Positions 54,421 through 64,000 of a DNA stretch of 64,000 nucleotides are shown here, piece by piece. Origin of the DNA: Aedes albopictus. Lineage: Eukaryota; Arthropoda; Insecta; Diptera; Culicidae. Below the pieces are notes generated by a model. That model saw only the letters and a list, made by a program, of their open reading frames with translations. It did not search any database and was not told where the DNA came from. Location: positions 361,711,238 to 361,775,237 of the forward strand of contig NC_085138.1 in NCBI RefSeq assembly GCF_035046485.1, read 5' to 3'. The first letter of the stretch is position 1, and each line of letters opens with the position of its first letter. Made by a program: the position numbers and the translations under genes.

Positions 54421-57400
54421 CTGAAATATCGAAAGTTTCGTTAGATTACCGGAAAATCAAGCTCGTCGAAAGACTTACTATTGGTGTAGATATTCCGACC
54501 TCGAGCCCAACAACTGAAAGCTGGATACACACATAATACGGCCAACTGCATGCAAGCCCACAATGCGAGACTGAAGTGGAACTTTCCGAATCCAGCTACG
54601 ATGGGACGAAGACCCAAATTGATGGTGCCTCGATCGACGAAGTCATGAACCACGGTGTTCAGGAACATAATGATCAATATAACCAGGAAGATGTGGTAAA
54701 TGGTCTTGATGTGCTTCACTTCGAACAAATCCGTCAGCAGTGAATTCCTCGCCACGAACACTTTGTCTGGTAGCTTTCCATCCGAACGTCGTTTCCGGGT
54801 TTCGGTTGAGGAGGACTTCGTTCGGTGATGGATGGAGGATGAACTCGTGTCCCGAAACAGCTGGCTCAGCTCGTAGTTTTTGAGGTTGAACAGTTTTACC
54901 TCGCTAACGAGATCGTCCACCAGTAGCTCCAGCTTGTGTTCGACGTCCTGCTCCAACTTTTGGACGATAACCTGGAATGTGAGGAATATTGTTAAAGTCT
55001 TGGTTGTGTTAAACGGATATTGAGTGGACAACGTACGTCCATCTTTTCCCGCATTTTGTCGATGGCCATATCTTTGAAGATTTCCTCCTTAAACTCGTTT
55101 TGTGCTGGAATTGAATTCAGAATTAGTGACTTCGGGAGAGTACTTATAATGTGCGTGTTTCAAGATGCGTGGTTCACTATCGAATGCGTGCTATTCTTAA
55201 ACAATCCCATCTTCGGTAACTTTCAAACGCACATTTTATCTGCGTTATCGGGTAATTACCTTTGGTAAGAACTGATAGTGTATTGATCACTAATCGATAA
55301 TGACTAACGGTGATTGACGGTATTGGGAGTGGTGGCGTTGTATATAGCACAAATGTACATAATGTGACCTGTTTGGCTGAAGAAGCTGTAAAACAGAAAG
55401 CAGTGGAACAATAATCCTCTTAAGCTGTTACACAATAGGGCAACGTTCACCTATGATGTATGGTGTAAGAATCATGTGTTTTCGCATATAATAGAATCGT
55501 AAAACCCGATAGCTGTTTGATGAAGTTTAACGATAGTTTGATTCGAACTTTCGTTCACATATTCAAAAATATTGACAGCTTAAGTAATACAGCTTTCCAT
55601 AAATTTACTTACAATAGCGTTTAATATTGGGTAAGCAGCTTTTGGCATACAGGTATGTTCCATTTTTTGTCACCACGGTCCGTGATTTTCACCTTGAGCT
55701 TGAGCTTGAACATGATTGACTGCCCGTAGATGCTACTCCAGTAACGCTAGACCAGCTAACCTCACATAAGGAACCAATGAGATATGAGTGTTTGAATGTT
55801 GGACATGTTGGTGATCTTATATTTTTGGGCTACAATGGCGCCTGTCACGTCAAGGATCGCTTCGGAGAGTGTACGTTCGGTCGGACGCGCTAGTTATGTG
55901 CTTGTGAAATAAACAGTGATTTTCGAGTGAAAAGGTGGACTTTTGTATCTGAAAAGTGTTTTCCCGGATAGTCAAAGTCGCGTTGATGGAAAATATTGTG
56001 TTTTCAACTGTCTGTGGCTCTTTAAAAGTGAACAAAATGTATTTTCCCCGTAACTTTTTCGGCTTCCATTGATGGGAGTTTTCGGCATGTTTTTTTTTTT
56101 CTTTCTTGCGGGTGCTATGGTGACGACCACCAGGGTGCCAGGCCGCCATTTTTAAGAATCCAACATCAGTATGTAAACATTTGTGTATCCACAATGGATT
56201 CCATTGTGGATACACGATAGATGTTGGCTCCTGTCAGATGCATTAAGTGGGATTAGGGTTGCCACATACGTGGTGACGACACATATGACCGCTCTCGCGT
56301 TTTCTCTTCTGGCGCCGCGACGACTTGATACCAGGGATGCCAGGTGAAATTTTCAAACGTCTTCCCAAGGCACGCTAAAATGTCTTCACATGTCTTCACA
56401 CCCCATACTGTGGCTTTAGTATAAAATTAATGTTAGAAGTCAAAATTTATGCCATGTTCTCACTTATAAAATGAAGGAATACACCGTGAGGTCATCCAGC
56501 AATAATGTATGGTTCTCTCCAGAATTTCCATGGCAATTTTAAGGAGTTTTCCCGAAAATTCCTAAACAAGTTCCTCGGATTTATTTTCTCGAGTTCCCAA
56601 AAAATCCGGGAATTTCTCTAGGAATTCCTTCGCGAATTCCTCGGAAATTCTCCCATGAAGTCCTCGCGAATACTTTCAAAAGGTTCCTGGGAATTCATCG
56701 TGGAGTTTCTCGAGAATTTCCCCTGATCATCCTCGGAAATTCCACTAAGTGGTCCTCGAGAATTCCCCCAGGAGTTCCTCGCGAATTCCTGCAGAAGATA
56801 CTCAGCAAATCCTCCTGCAGATCCTCGGCAGTTCCTCCAAAAGATCCTCAGGAATTCTGCCAAAAGTTCCTTGAGAACTCCTCTAGGAGTTCCAATCCTT
56901 TAATAAGCTTCCCGAGAATTCTCCCAGGAATTATTCTACTAGTTCCTCCAGGAGTTCCTCGGAAAATTCTACAGGAGTTCCTCGGCAATTCCTCCAGGAC
57001 TTCCTCGGGAATTCCTTCAGGAGCTCTTCTGGAATTACTCAAGGATCACTTAGGGAATTCCTCCACGAGATCTTCGGGAACTTCTCTAGGAATTCATCAG
57101 GCATTCATCTAGGAGCTCTTTAGGAATTCCACAGTTCTCAACAGCAGATTTAACTCGGTACACTCGGTTATCAATTTTACCGTTCAACAGTAACGATATT
57201 TACCGTTCATCTGTAATTCGTTAACTTATTTACAGAGTATTCGGCAAAAGGGATAACCTAGCGTACCGAGTTAATTCTGCTGTTGAGAACTCGGTAAAAA
57301 GATGTAGAAAATACCGAGCTGATCTTAGTGTGCAGGATCTTCTGCATACGAATCAGAAGCAGTTGCACTAGATACTTTAAGGGATACTTTAAGAAAATCT

Positions 57401-60400
57401 CAAGGAGTTCAATTTTTGCAATCACTTGTAACTTCTGCAGAACTTTTTGGACTTTACCAAGATTGTTGTTCCGGAATTCCCGCAGGAGTTCTTCCGATTC
57501 ATCGGGAGTCTTCCAACGGGAATTCTTCTAGGAATATTTCCATAAATTCTTCTGGAGGAATAGAAGTTTCTTCTGAAGTTCCCACAGAATTTTGTTATCA
57601 GCAGTTCTCTCCGTGATTCTTTAAAGAGTTTCTCCTGGTATTTTTCCAAAAAAAAATCATCTGGACCTCATCCGAAAACTTCTCCACGAGTTCTTTGAAG
57701 GATTCCTACATGAATTCGTTTTGATAATAATTACCAAATTATTGTGCGCTGAAACTTCGAGCTTTGATACTTCCTAGAGATTTTGTATTCTATCTTTATC
57801 CGTCTTTGGAATTACTCCAGGATTTCTTACCGCGTTTTTTTTTCAAAATTTCTTATAAGAATGCTTCAAGTGTTTATTCTAATCATCTTCTGGAATTGCT
57901 TCTGAGAGTCCTCCAAGAGTTGCTTTTGGGAATCCTCCAGAAGTTCATCCTACTAATCCTTCAGAAGCTACTTCTGGGCACCTCCTGGTGTTTCTTGTAG
58001 AAATTCTGGGAGTTATTTCTGAGAATCCTACAGAAGTTTCTTCTGAAAATCCTCAAGAAATTCCTTGTGGGAATTCTTTACAAATTTCTTTAGGAAATCC
58101 TTCAGAAGTTCCTTATATGTATCCTGCAGAAGTTCTTTGACGAAATCATCAAATAGTTCCTTTTGTGAAACCTTCAGAATTAATGGGGAAATCGTTGGCT
58201 GGTTGAAAATTGGTAGAAAAATGCTAGGTCATTTGTGAATGCTTCCTATTTTTTTCATGAAGTTTTATGTTTTTATCCTAAATTTTACGTGAGCATCGAT
58301 CATGACAAAAGAAAAGAACAATTTGCATCATCAGATTACCATTTTGACTCTAGCCTTACTTCTGAGATGGGCCTAGTCAAAAAGTGAATGGAAATAAAAC
58401 AAAATATCAGAAATGTTCGGTTTGTTCGTTGTTGTTTAATACTTCCTAAATTTATCTACTTTTTTCCGTTAATTGTTGTAACTTTTTTATACTCCAACAC
58501 AGCCACCTTGAAGCCGAATCAAACCGTTTAAAAAACTTCCTAATCAGTTCGTGAGTTTTATGCCTTAAAGGGAATTTAAACTCATTTTTTTAAATAGAGA
58601 TATCCAACTTTCAAACGTTTGCAAACGTTTTTCAACTCATGAAGGATATTTTTCGGCAGATCAAATATTACAAATTTTAATAGGAATCTCCTGGTCCGTT
58701 TTTTGTCATCTTCAAGGATTAGTTAAACATTTTATGAGGCATGCCACTAAACATACACAGTACGAACAAAATCTATAAATTTTTGACGAACTCAATGTAA
58801 CAAAACGACCTCCATCGTGTTCGATAGAAATTTATGTGTGATCTTAAAATTACACTGCTGATTGTTGAGAAAAATGCTATTAATAGAGCGACTTATCAGA
58901 GAAACTTTAAAAAAAATCCTTATACGAGGAATCGAATTCAGACCTTCCGAGTGAGAGTCCACTCATACCCTTCTAGGCTATCCCACCATGTTGAAGAGAA
59001 GGCAATCAAAGATAAACAATGTCAAGTTCCACCATAATCGAACAAACTGATGTACCGCTTCAGCCATAGAGAGAGGGAGAGTCGTCCCCGCAGCGAGGCA
59101 AACGAAATCACATTCTGATTGACTGACGACTGAGCGTGGCTGTCCTCGTTTATGTTGCTACATGTAAATTTCAAGCGAATATGTCTCAAAATCTGTTAAC
59201 AATATGCATGATTGGCTGATTACTGAGCAGACTGGATCACCTCTCGGCAAACGGCTGTAATTTTAAAGTTTCTTCTATAATTTTCAGTCGATTCTCAGCT
59301 TATGTGTTGTTTAATTTTCATGATTTATTTCTGTGTAATCCATTAAAAATTATATAGTTTTATTCTCAGACTTACCATATCATGCTTTTTAAAATCTAGT
59401 TGCTTTCGCCAGATATAGATTCATCTGAATAACGTCCGTTACGGAGTTTCCTTCAGTACTTTCAAATGTTCAAGCAAATTACTTCAGAATTTCAGTTTTA
59501 AATTTCTTTTGTAGTTTTACATGGAGTTTAATCATAATTTTTCTCCGATGCGTGCCTAGAATTCTTCAGAAAATATTTTGAACCCTCTAATACCCCACCC
59601 CAACTTAAGGCGGGTGTAGTGTAAGCATTTCTTTTGGTGTTTTTTCGATGCTAGGTAATCAAAACTTTTATATTTCTGTCGGATAGTTTGGACTGTTTGG
59701 CTTATGACGAATTTCACGCCAACTCGTCTTCGAATCTTAGAATCCAATGAAACTTTGTGTGAACTAACGTTCGAAAAGGGCTAAAATTGTTTGAACGAAA
59801 ATGGCAAGACCTACAAAAAGGGATGCATGGTTCGCTTCTAGTAAACTGTCAGAGCTTTCATGTAAAAAAAATCTAAAATTCGATTCCCACACGTTAAAAA
59901 AAGCATTTAAAAATTCATACAAATTGACCTTCTTTAAATGGTAGTCTAGATGTTTTGTTATTGCAAAAATGTTCAATAAGTCTAATTAATCATGCCCGTC
60001 AAGTTTTACTGAATTTTGAATATTGTACCATTACTGTGTCTGTATGAGTTTAAGTAAGATTTTGTAATGTATGGACGATTGGCAGGGAACATACAAGCCT
60101 TTTTTGGGAGCAGTTTTTTTATTGAACACATTGAAAAAATATTTAAAAAAATTGCCCTTTTCAAAAGACAGTCTAGATCAATTTTTAAGAAAATAAGTAT
60201 GCATATTGACCCATCTAGTCAAGGTCTAAACACCCAGAAAGTTTTATTGTAATTCAAGAGAGTTTTGTTGACTGCTACCACTCAAAAAAAAACCTTTTAT
60301 AGGAGCAGTTTTTTTCAAAGAACACAATTGAAAAAAATCTGTTCTAAAAGTTTAACCTTTTTCAAAACTTGTGAATAAATTGTGAAGACACTAAGTATGC

Positions 60401-63400
60401 AAACAGGCTTATCTAGTCAAGTTTTGCACATCCAGAAAGTTTCATTGTAATCTGAGAGGGTGCTCCAACTACGAAAACGATTTAGGGTGAAGTTCGCCTT
60501 TTCCTAAGAGAATACATTTGTAAATAAAAATATTAAAGTATTAAATATCCTTCCAAATGATTGAATAAATAAGACTAAATCATATAAAAAAGTGCGAGTC
60601 ATTGAATTCAGGGATGATTATGACCTTCACCGGCGATACCTAACAAAAGACGCCGAAAAAAACATTTGGACATGAAAAAGTTTTTCTAACAACTTTGTTT
60701 CCTTAAATGTCCAGCCCATCACATAATTACCTATCCTGAGACAAAATTTCATCGAAATCAAAAATGGTGTTTTTTTTTTAAACGACTTTGAATTTTTAAA
60801 AATATTTTTATTTATTTTTTTTTTTTTTTTTAATAAACTTATTTTGTGATAACCACCCATACAACAATTTTTATGAGAGTAGTCATTTTTTATTAAACAC
60901 ATTTGAAAAAATCAGAAAAAAAAGTTTAGTCCTTCTCAAAAGACAGTCTAGAGAAAATTGAAGAAATTAAATATGCAATGTGGCTTAGCTATCTTGCAGG
61001 GATGCCAGATGATTTTTAAAAAAAATCTGTATCCCATACAAAATTTGGGAGAAAAATCTGTATCCCATACAAAAATAAAATGGCCCCTCTAGCTAAAAAA
61101 TCTGTATTTCATATTAAACAAAATCTGTATGGAAGCTCAAAAATCTGTATAATACAGAAAAATCTGTATATATGGCATCCTTGCTATCTTGGCAAAGTCT
61201 ACACAGCAAGGAAGTTTTATTGTAATCTGAGAGGGTGCTGCCAACATTTGTTCGAGTTGGCGCGAAAACCATCATTTGTAAGCCCTGAAAATATGTTTAT
61301 ATACCAAAATTGATCACCCCAGAATGCGAATGCTATTTCTTTACTAAATATGTATGTGATTACTTCCGAAAAACACATATTTTGCATAAATTCCAAAATT
61401 TAGACAAATAAAAATGCAGTGGCATATGTGGGACCGCGCATTACTCACGAACGGAACGTCCGATTTGGGTCGTCCTTGTTTTGTTCTGTTAGTTTTCACC
61501 CAAGGAAGGAAAATACGTTAGAATGACTAAATTGTGTAAAGGTGTAATGCATTTGAAAATATATTATTTTTTTCATGTTTTCATGGTTCCGAAGCCAAAG
61601 GAGTACCCTGTTTTTATATTTTTTTCAGACAGTTCCGGAAATTTTACGTAACATATCCAGGGATGGGAACACTCACTTGCGAAGAGTTACACTCACTTGC
61701 TGTTTTCTCAGCTCAGAAGCGTGCAATCAAGTAACGATGTATGGACGACTTTTGGCTTGTGGTTTTGTCTAAAAGTTTGTCGAATATAGTAGGGGTCGCA
61801 AACCCATACCTAAGTCGTGACAGGACTGTGAAAGCGACCCTCCACGAGGTGAGTGTAATTTACACTCACCTCGTGGAGAGTTGCCTTTGCAGCTCCCTCA
61901 CGCCTTCGATATGCGTGTGCGACCCGTACTTTGTTCGGCAAACTTTTAGACAAAACCAAAAGGCAAAAGTCGTCCATACATTGTTTCTTGATTACACGCT
62001 TCTGACCTGAGAAAACAGCAAGTGAATGTAACTCTTCGCAAGTGAGTGTTCCCATCCCTGAACATATCAACAATCAGAGATGTATGTTTTGTATAGATTT
62101 TGAAGACAGACACCATATATATTTTAATACTAGCTGCTCTTAAATTTTCTTATATTGTAAATCCTCATAAAACATAAAACATTGTATTTGGAGATGAACC
62201 AGCCTCGGGCTGAAAATCTCCCTAATAAAGCTAATAATAATAAAACATTGTATTGTATTTTTAACTTGTAGAGAAGTTACACTTTGCCTTGCAAGATTTT
62301 TAAAGTTATCGAAAATCTCTCATTTTGGGGAAAAATCGCTAAATTTAGATTTTGGTATAATTTCGAAATTTGAATATTAAGGCAAATATGTTCTTCTATA
62401 AAATTGATGAGTCTAACAAAATACACAACTTTTCTAAATAAACGGTTTATTGCACGGTACAGTTCCTTTATTAAATATCAAAATTTCAACATTGAAATCA
62501 AAATTGTGCTATTTTTCCTGAAATGAGAGTTTGGCGATAATTTGTTTTCCTAAGGAATATCTTATTATTGTCACAGATCAAATTTCATGTTATTATGGAT
62601 GCCCAGACCAAATTTGAAATCAAGAATCAAGCTGATACTCCAACCCACAAACTGGAACATATTGGTTCAAAAACGACCAATATACGCACTTCACTCTGTT
62701 CAGTACTGTAATTTCCAGTGACACTACCTTAAGTTCTTGTTTGTATTTAAAAAATAACGTTGTTACTTCAGGCTAATTAAAAAAAACTGGTAAAATTTTA
62801 GATTATTATAATTAAAGAAACTTTACATTGACTTATTATTATTTAAATGAAACCTATATTTCTGAAATCAGGCGTAAATAGGCTTCTATAACGGTGTTGA
62901 GTTAATATCATATTCCTAATGTACACGTCAAACTGAGCCGAAATCCACATTTTTATGTTTTTTGGTGAGCGGGAAACTTTTCAAATCAATTTGAAGATTT
63001 AATGGGAGCGATTTGTTGAATCACTCCTCGTCGGATTTTGTACTATACGAAGCTGTCTAACAGTTGCCCGCCCAGCTGTCAAAAGGTGATTTCAAAAAAT
63101 CTCTTCGAAATTGATTGTAGTTATGAAAATAAAGCTCTAAAAACCTTAAAAAATTATAGTGGCTCAAAAAAGGTGTTTTTTTGTGTGAAAATCAATAAAT
63201 ATTTCAAAATTGATAAACCCAATTGGCGGCCAGATATGGGCTTCAAAATACCATGGTTTTTTGGCAGTGACCCTGAGCTTCTGACTGGAAGTCTATGTAT
63301 TATAGCTTCAAGATTACTTAAGTAATCCTTGACAATAACCGGATTGTTTAAAACATCCTAAAATTTTTATCACTTATCGTCCTCACATATTGAAAATCGT

Positions 63401-63722
63401 GCTCAATCAGGGCTTGAAATTTACTGGTTTTCCATCGGTGCCAGTCAAAAGATTTTTTTTGTAAGTCCTGTAACCAACAGGCTCTCCAGTAATGAATAAC
63501 ACATTTCTGGAAAGTTTTAAAATTCTTCAAACAACACCCATTATGATGACCTTGAAAGCACTATCACTCATCTATCAACACTTGAACCACGCATCACCAG
63601 CACACAAAACAAACCAATTTACCACGTTTTCCAATCCCATTGCTTTCGGCAGAGCCATCCTCGTTAGAACTGGATCTAGAACTGCTACCTGCATCATCAG
63701 CTGAATTGTTCGGATCACTCAT
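53357..63722 (-). CDS. SOAT: sterol O-acyltransferase (ACAT), four-exon gene
   Basis: The coding exons, 63722-63623, 55104-55037, 54971-54479 and 54420-53357 (100, 68, 493 and 1064 bp), join in phase to 574 codons plus stop. The family esterifies sterols with fatty acyl-CoA in the ER membrane. The product shows a Ser-rich N terminus, a charged stretch that could be coiled (residues 35-85), several membrane segments, 'FAPTLVYRDEYPRT' (about 315), the FYRDWWN signature (416-422), 'SWNVVVHDWLYTYIYKD' and the catalytic His473 in 'SAVFHE'. The 57-residue spacing from the signature to this His equals that of human SOAT1 (403 to 460, from memory). The VHDWLY...YKD wording favours SOAT over DGAT1. 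Length fits the family (about 520-570). Introns are 8518, 65 and 58 bp, all GT-AG. Confidence 0.9.
54479..54971 (-). CDS. SOAT: SOAT exon 3
   Basis: Starts after the acceptor 'attccag' and ends 'AAT A' before the donor gtaagt (58-bp intron). It encodes the Lys/Glu/Leu-rich stretch, a basic Ser/Thr-rich linker, and the first membrane segments ('IYHIFLVILIIMFLNTVV', 'FSLALWACMQLAVLCVYPAF'). Confidence 0.9.
55037..55104 (-). CDS. SOAT: SOAT exon 2
   Basis: 68 bp between the acceptor 'caattccag' and the donor gtacgt. It begins in phase 1 and finishes the exon-1 codon as GCA. The residues 'AQNEFKEEIFKDMAIDKMRE' lead into the helix of exon 3. No stop in the required frame. Confidence 0.8.
55105..56509. 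other. SOAT intron 1, 3' part
   Basis: No gene. It contains a perfect palindrome at 56183-56215 and, at about 56335, 'ccagggatgccaggtgaaattttc', the end wording of hAT-type MITEs, without a partner end. Confidence 0.45.
56183..56215. repeat. perfect 16-bp palindrome, 1-base centre
   Basis: GTGTATCCACAATGGA (56183-56198), a central T, and TCCATTGTGGATACAC (56200-56215) are exact reverse complements. Confidence 0.9.
56510..58190. repeat. degenerate 'ggaattcctccaggagttcctc' block
   Basis: Variants of 'ctcgggaattcctccaggagttc' repeat at 12-15-bp intervals from about 56510 to 57110, and as 'ttcttctggaa.tcctccagaagttc' from about 57330 to 58190. The core is the palindrome GGAATTCC. Open frames of 60-95 codons on both strands are by-products. 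It lies in SOAT intron 1 and is interrupted by a foldback at 57133-57291. Confidence 0.65.
57133..57291. mobile_element. foldback MITE
   Basis: AGTTCTCAACAGCAGATTTAACTCGGTAC is mirrored by GTACCGAGTTAATTCTGCTGTTGAGAACT (one or two mismatches). The 100-bp centre repeats 'taccgttcaacagtaacg / taccgttcatctgtaa'. The sequence to about 57335 (accgagctgatcttagtgtg) may also belong to it. No target repeat resolved. Confidence 0.6.
58191..58917. other. unassigned intronic sequence
   Basis: AT-rich, no gene or bounded repeat recognised. Confidence 0.35.
58918..58988 (-). other. tRNA-like fragment
   Basis: On the minus strand 'gggaTAGCCTAGAAGGgtatgagtgg' resembles a pol III A box and D arm. 'GAGTG-gactct-CACTC' can form an anticodon-like stem but with a 6-base loop instead of 7. 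'tctgAATTCGATTCCtc' resembles the B box. The acceptor ends do not pair well. It is likely a tRNA pseudogene or the head of a SINE rather than a functional tRNA. Confidence 0.3.
59864..61240 (+). repeat. diverged ~200-bp tandem repeat, about four copies
   Basis: Copies near 59864-60010, 60096-60262, 60303-60465 and 60866-61240 share 'gggagcagttttttt.attgaacaca.ttgaaaaaat', 'ccttttcaaaagacagtctaga', 'aagtatgca', 'tctagtcaagg/ttt' and 'cagaaagtttTattgtaatctgagagggtg'. The last copy is split by a hAT-type MITE. No coding sequence is evident; origin unknown. Confidence 0.55.
60997..61183. mobile_element. hAT-type MITE, 187 bp
   Basis: Ends CAGGGATGCCA and TGGCATCCTTG, with the 8-bp duplication CTATCTTG on each side (60989-60996, 61184-61191). 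The interior is mostly repeats of 'aaatctgtatcccatacaaaa'. The 8-bp duplication and CAGGG-type end point to the hAT superfamily. Confidence 0.85.
61404..61510 (+). mobile_element. Helitron fragment
   Basis: 'aaaaatgcagtggcatatgtgggaccgcgcattact...acgaac...gtccgatttgggtcgtc...ttttgttctgttagttttcacccaagga' matches the interior of 34694-34942. Both termini are missing or decayed. Confidence 0.75.
61658..62060. mobile_element. hAT-type foldback MITE, 403 bp
   Basis: CAGGGATGGGAACACTCACTTGCGAAGAGTTACA is mirrored by TGTAACTCTTCGCAAGTGAGTGTTCCCATCCCTG (few mismatches). The inverted arms run almost the whole length and meet at the perfect palindrome 'gaggtgagtgtaaattacactcacctc'-type centre near 61865. 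The 8-bp duplication AACATATC flanks it (61650-61657, 62061-62068). Confidence 0.9.
62189..62239 (+). mobile_element. very short 5'-truncated retroposon
   Basis: Only 51 bp ('tggagatgaaccagcctcgggctgaaaatctccctaataaagctaataata'-type) between the 15-bp direct repeats ATAAAACATTGTATT (62174-62188, 62240-62254). It keeps just a 3' hairpin (GGAGAT...ATCTCC) and a simple tail, showing this end alone accompanies target-primed insertion. Confidence 0.8.
62255..63622. other. SOAT intron 1, 5' part, unassigned
   Basis: AT-rich. Short open frames (63038-63325, 63492-63704) have no recognisable domain; the latter overlaps SOAT exon 1 on the other strand. Nothing else is seen. Confidence 0.4.
63623..63722 (-). 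CDS. SOAT: SOAT exon 1 (start codon)
   Basis: ATG at 63722-63720 in the context gatcacgATG. 33 codons plus one base then meet the donor gtaaat. The phase matches exon 2 exactly. The peptide is Ser/Asn/Asp-rich and hydrophilic, as expected of the variable cytosolic SOAT N terminus. It is inferred from phase, splice sites and position rather than homology, so another upstream start is possible. Confidence 0.65.
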
Positions 63723-63893
63723 CGTGATCTCCACTAGATCTTTTCACACTTAGCACCAGAAAAAGAAAAACAACTGACACACAAAACAATCACAAACTAC
63801 AGTTCATTAACTTTGGGAACCGACACTTTCACCAAACTAGAATCCACGAAAAAAGAACCGGAATAATTCTCATCAGGTCAACGGTCAAAACGA

Positions 63894-63899
63894 AACTGA
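63894..63899 (-). promoter_or_regulatory. candidate initiator (TCAGTT) of the SOAT gene
   Basis: TCAGTT fits the insect initiator and would give a 5' UTR of about 175 bases. A GC-rich patch (cgcgcgcccgcgctgg) lies just upstream, and a TATA-like 'catatatttatt' lies about 75 bases upstream, too far to be the TATA box of this start. Confidence 0.3.
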
Positions 63900-64000
63900 C
63901 GACGACGTTCTCCAGCGCGGGCGCGCGTGTTCCCTATGCATCCAGCGTGGATGGATAGACGAGCCTGAATAAATATATGTGATGGACGGGGACTGCCAGC

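Overview
The window reads as mosquito genomic DNA, most likely Aedes (inference). It is AT-rich, has large introns, and is packed with transposons. It carries tRNA-related SINEs of the kind I know from Aedes (Feilai-like and a second family ending in (GA)n), many TIR-bearing MITEs, a Helitron end, LINE fragments and a copia relic. Two 500-N runs (15607-16106, 41107-41606) are assembly gaps. I see no bacterial gene, CRISPR array or rRNA.

Only two host genes can be supported. (1) A spliced sterol O-acyltransferase (SOAT/ACAT, MBOAT family) lies on the minus strand in four exons: 63722-63623, 55104-55037, 54971-54479 and 54420-53357. They join in phase to 574 codons across an 8.5-kb first intron. 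(2) On the plus strand, an open 3-kb low-complexity exon (41607-44627) encodes a Ser/Thr/Tyr/Asn-rich, probably nuclear protein. Its upstream part is lost in a gap, and its apparent stop codon overlaps a strong splice-donor sequence. The two genes converge on about 8.7 kb of repeats.

The largest mobile element is a complete, very young Ty3/gypsy LTR retrotransposon at 17837-28624, on the minus strand. It has 1421-bp LTRs with no differences seen, TG...CA ends, a 4-bp AGCG target duplication, a tRNA-Lys-type primer site, and intact gag and pol in a -1 frame relation. An unusual 2.5-kb tail lies between pol and the 3' LTR. It holds several families of internal repeats, a repetitive third ORF without env features, and a perfect 17-bp hairpin.

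Layout: 0-9 kb is LINE debris, a TTAA-flanked foldback element and a 150-bp-class satellite split by SINEs, a MITE and a 'GGCCGAA' composite repeat. 9.5-11 kb is a nested pair of TA-flanked transposons. 11.3-13.8 kb holds a retroposon with 23-bp target duplications, a TTAA MITE and an R1-like LINE relic. 16.1-17.4 kb is a 23-bp cruciform-capable satellite next to a gap. 17.8-28.6 kb is the gypsy element. 30-35 kb holds palindromes, three MITEs and a Helitron. 35.8-39 kb is a 12-bp-period GGAATTCC-type degenerate repeat. 39.2-40.6 kb is a LINE RT relic split by a TTAA MITE. 41.6-44.6 kb is the low-complexity gene. 46-48 kb is a copia relic with a MITE inside its integrase. 53.2-63.9 kb is SOAT, whose first intron holds hAT-type MITEs with 8-bp target duplications, a diverged tandem repeat and a tRNA-like fragment.

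Nothing here looks like a new multi-gene system. The most original signals are the repeat-built 3' tail of the gypsy element, the self-complementary 23-bp satellite, the GGAATTCC-centred 12-bp repeat blocks, the shared 3' hairpin of several retroposons, and the possible continuation of the low-complexity gene past its apparent stop.
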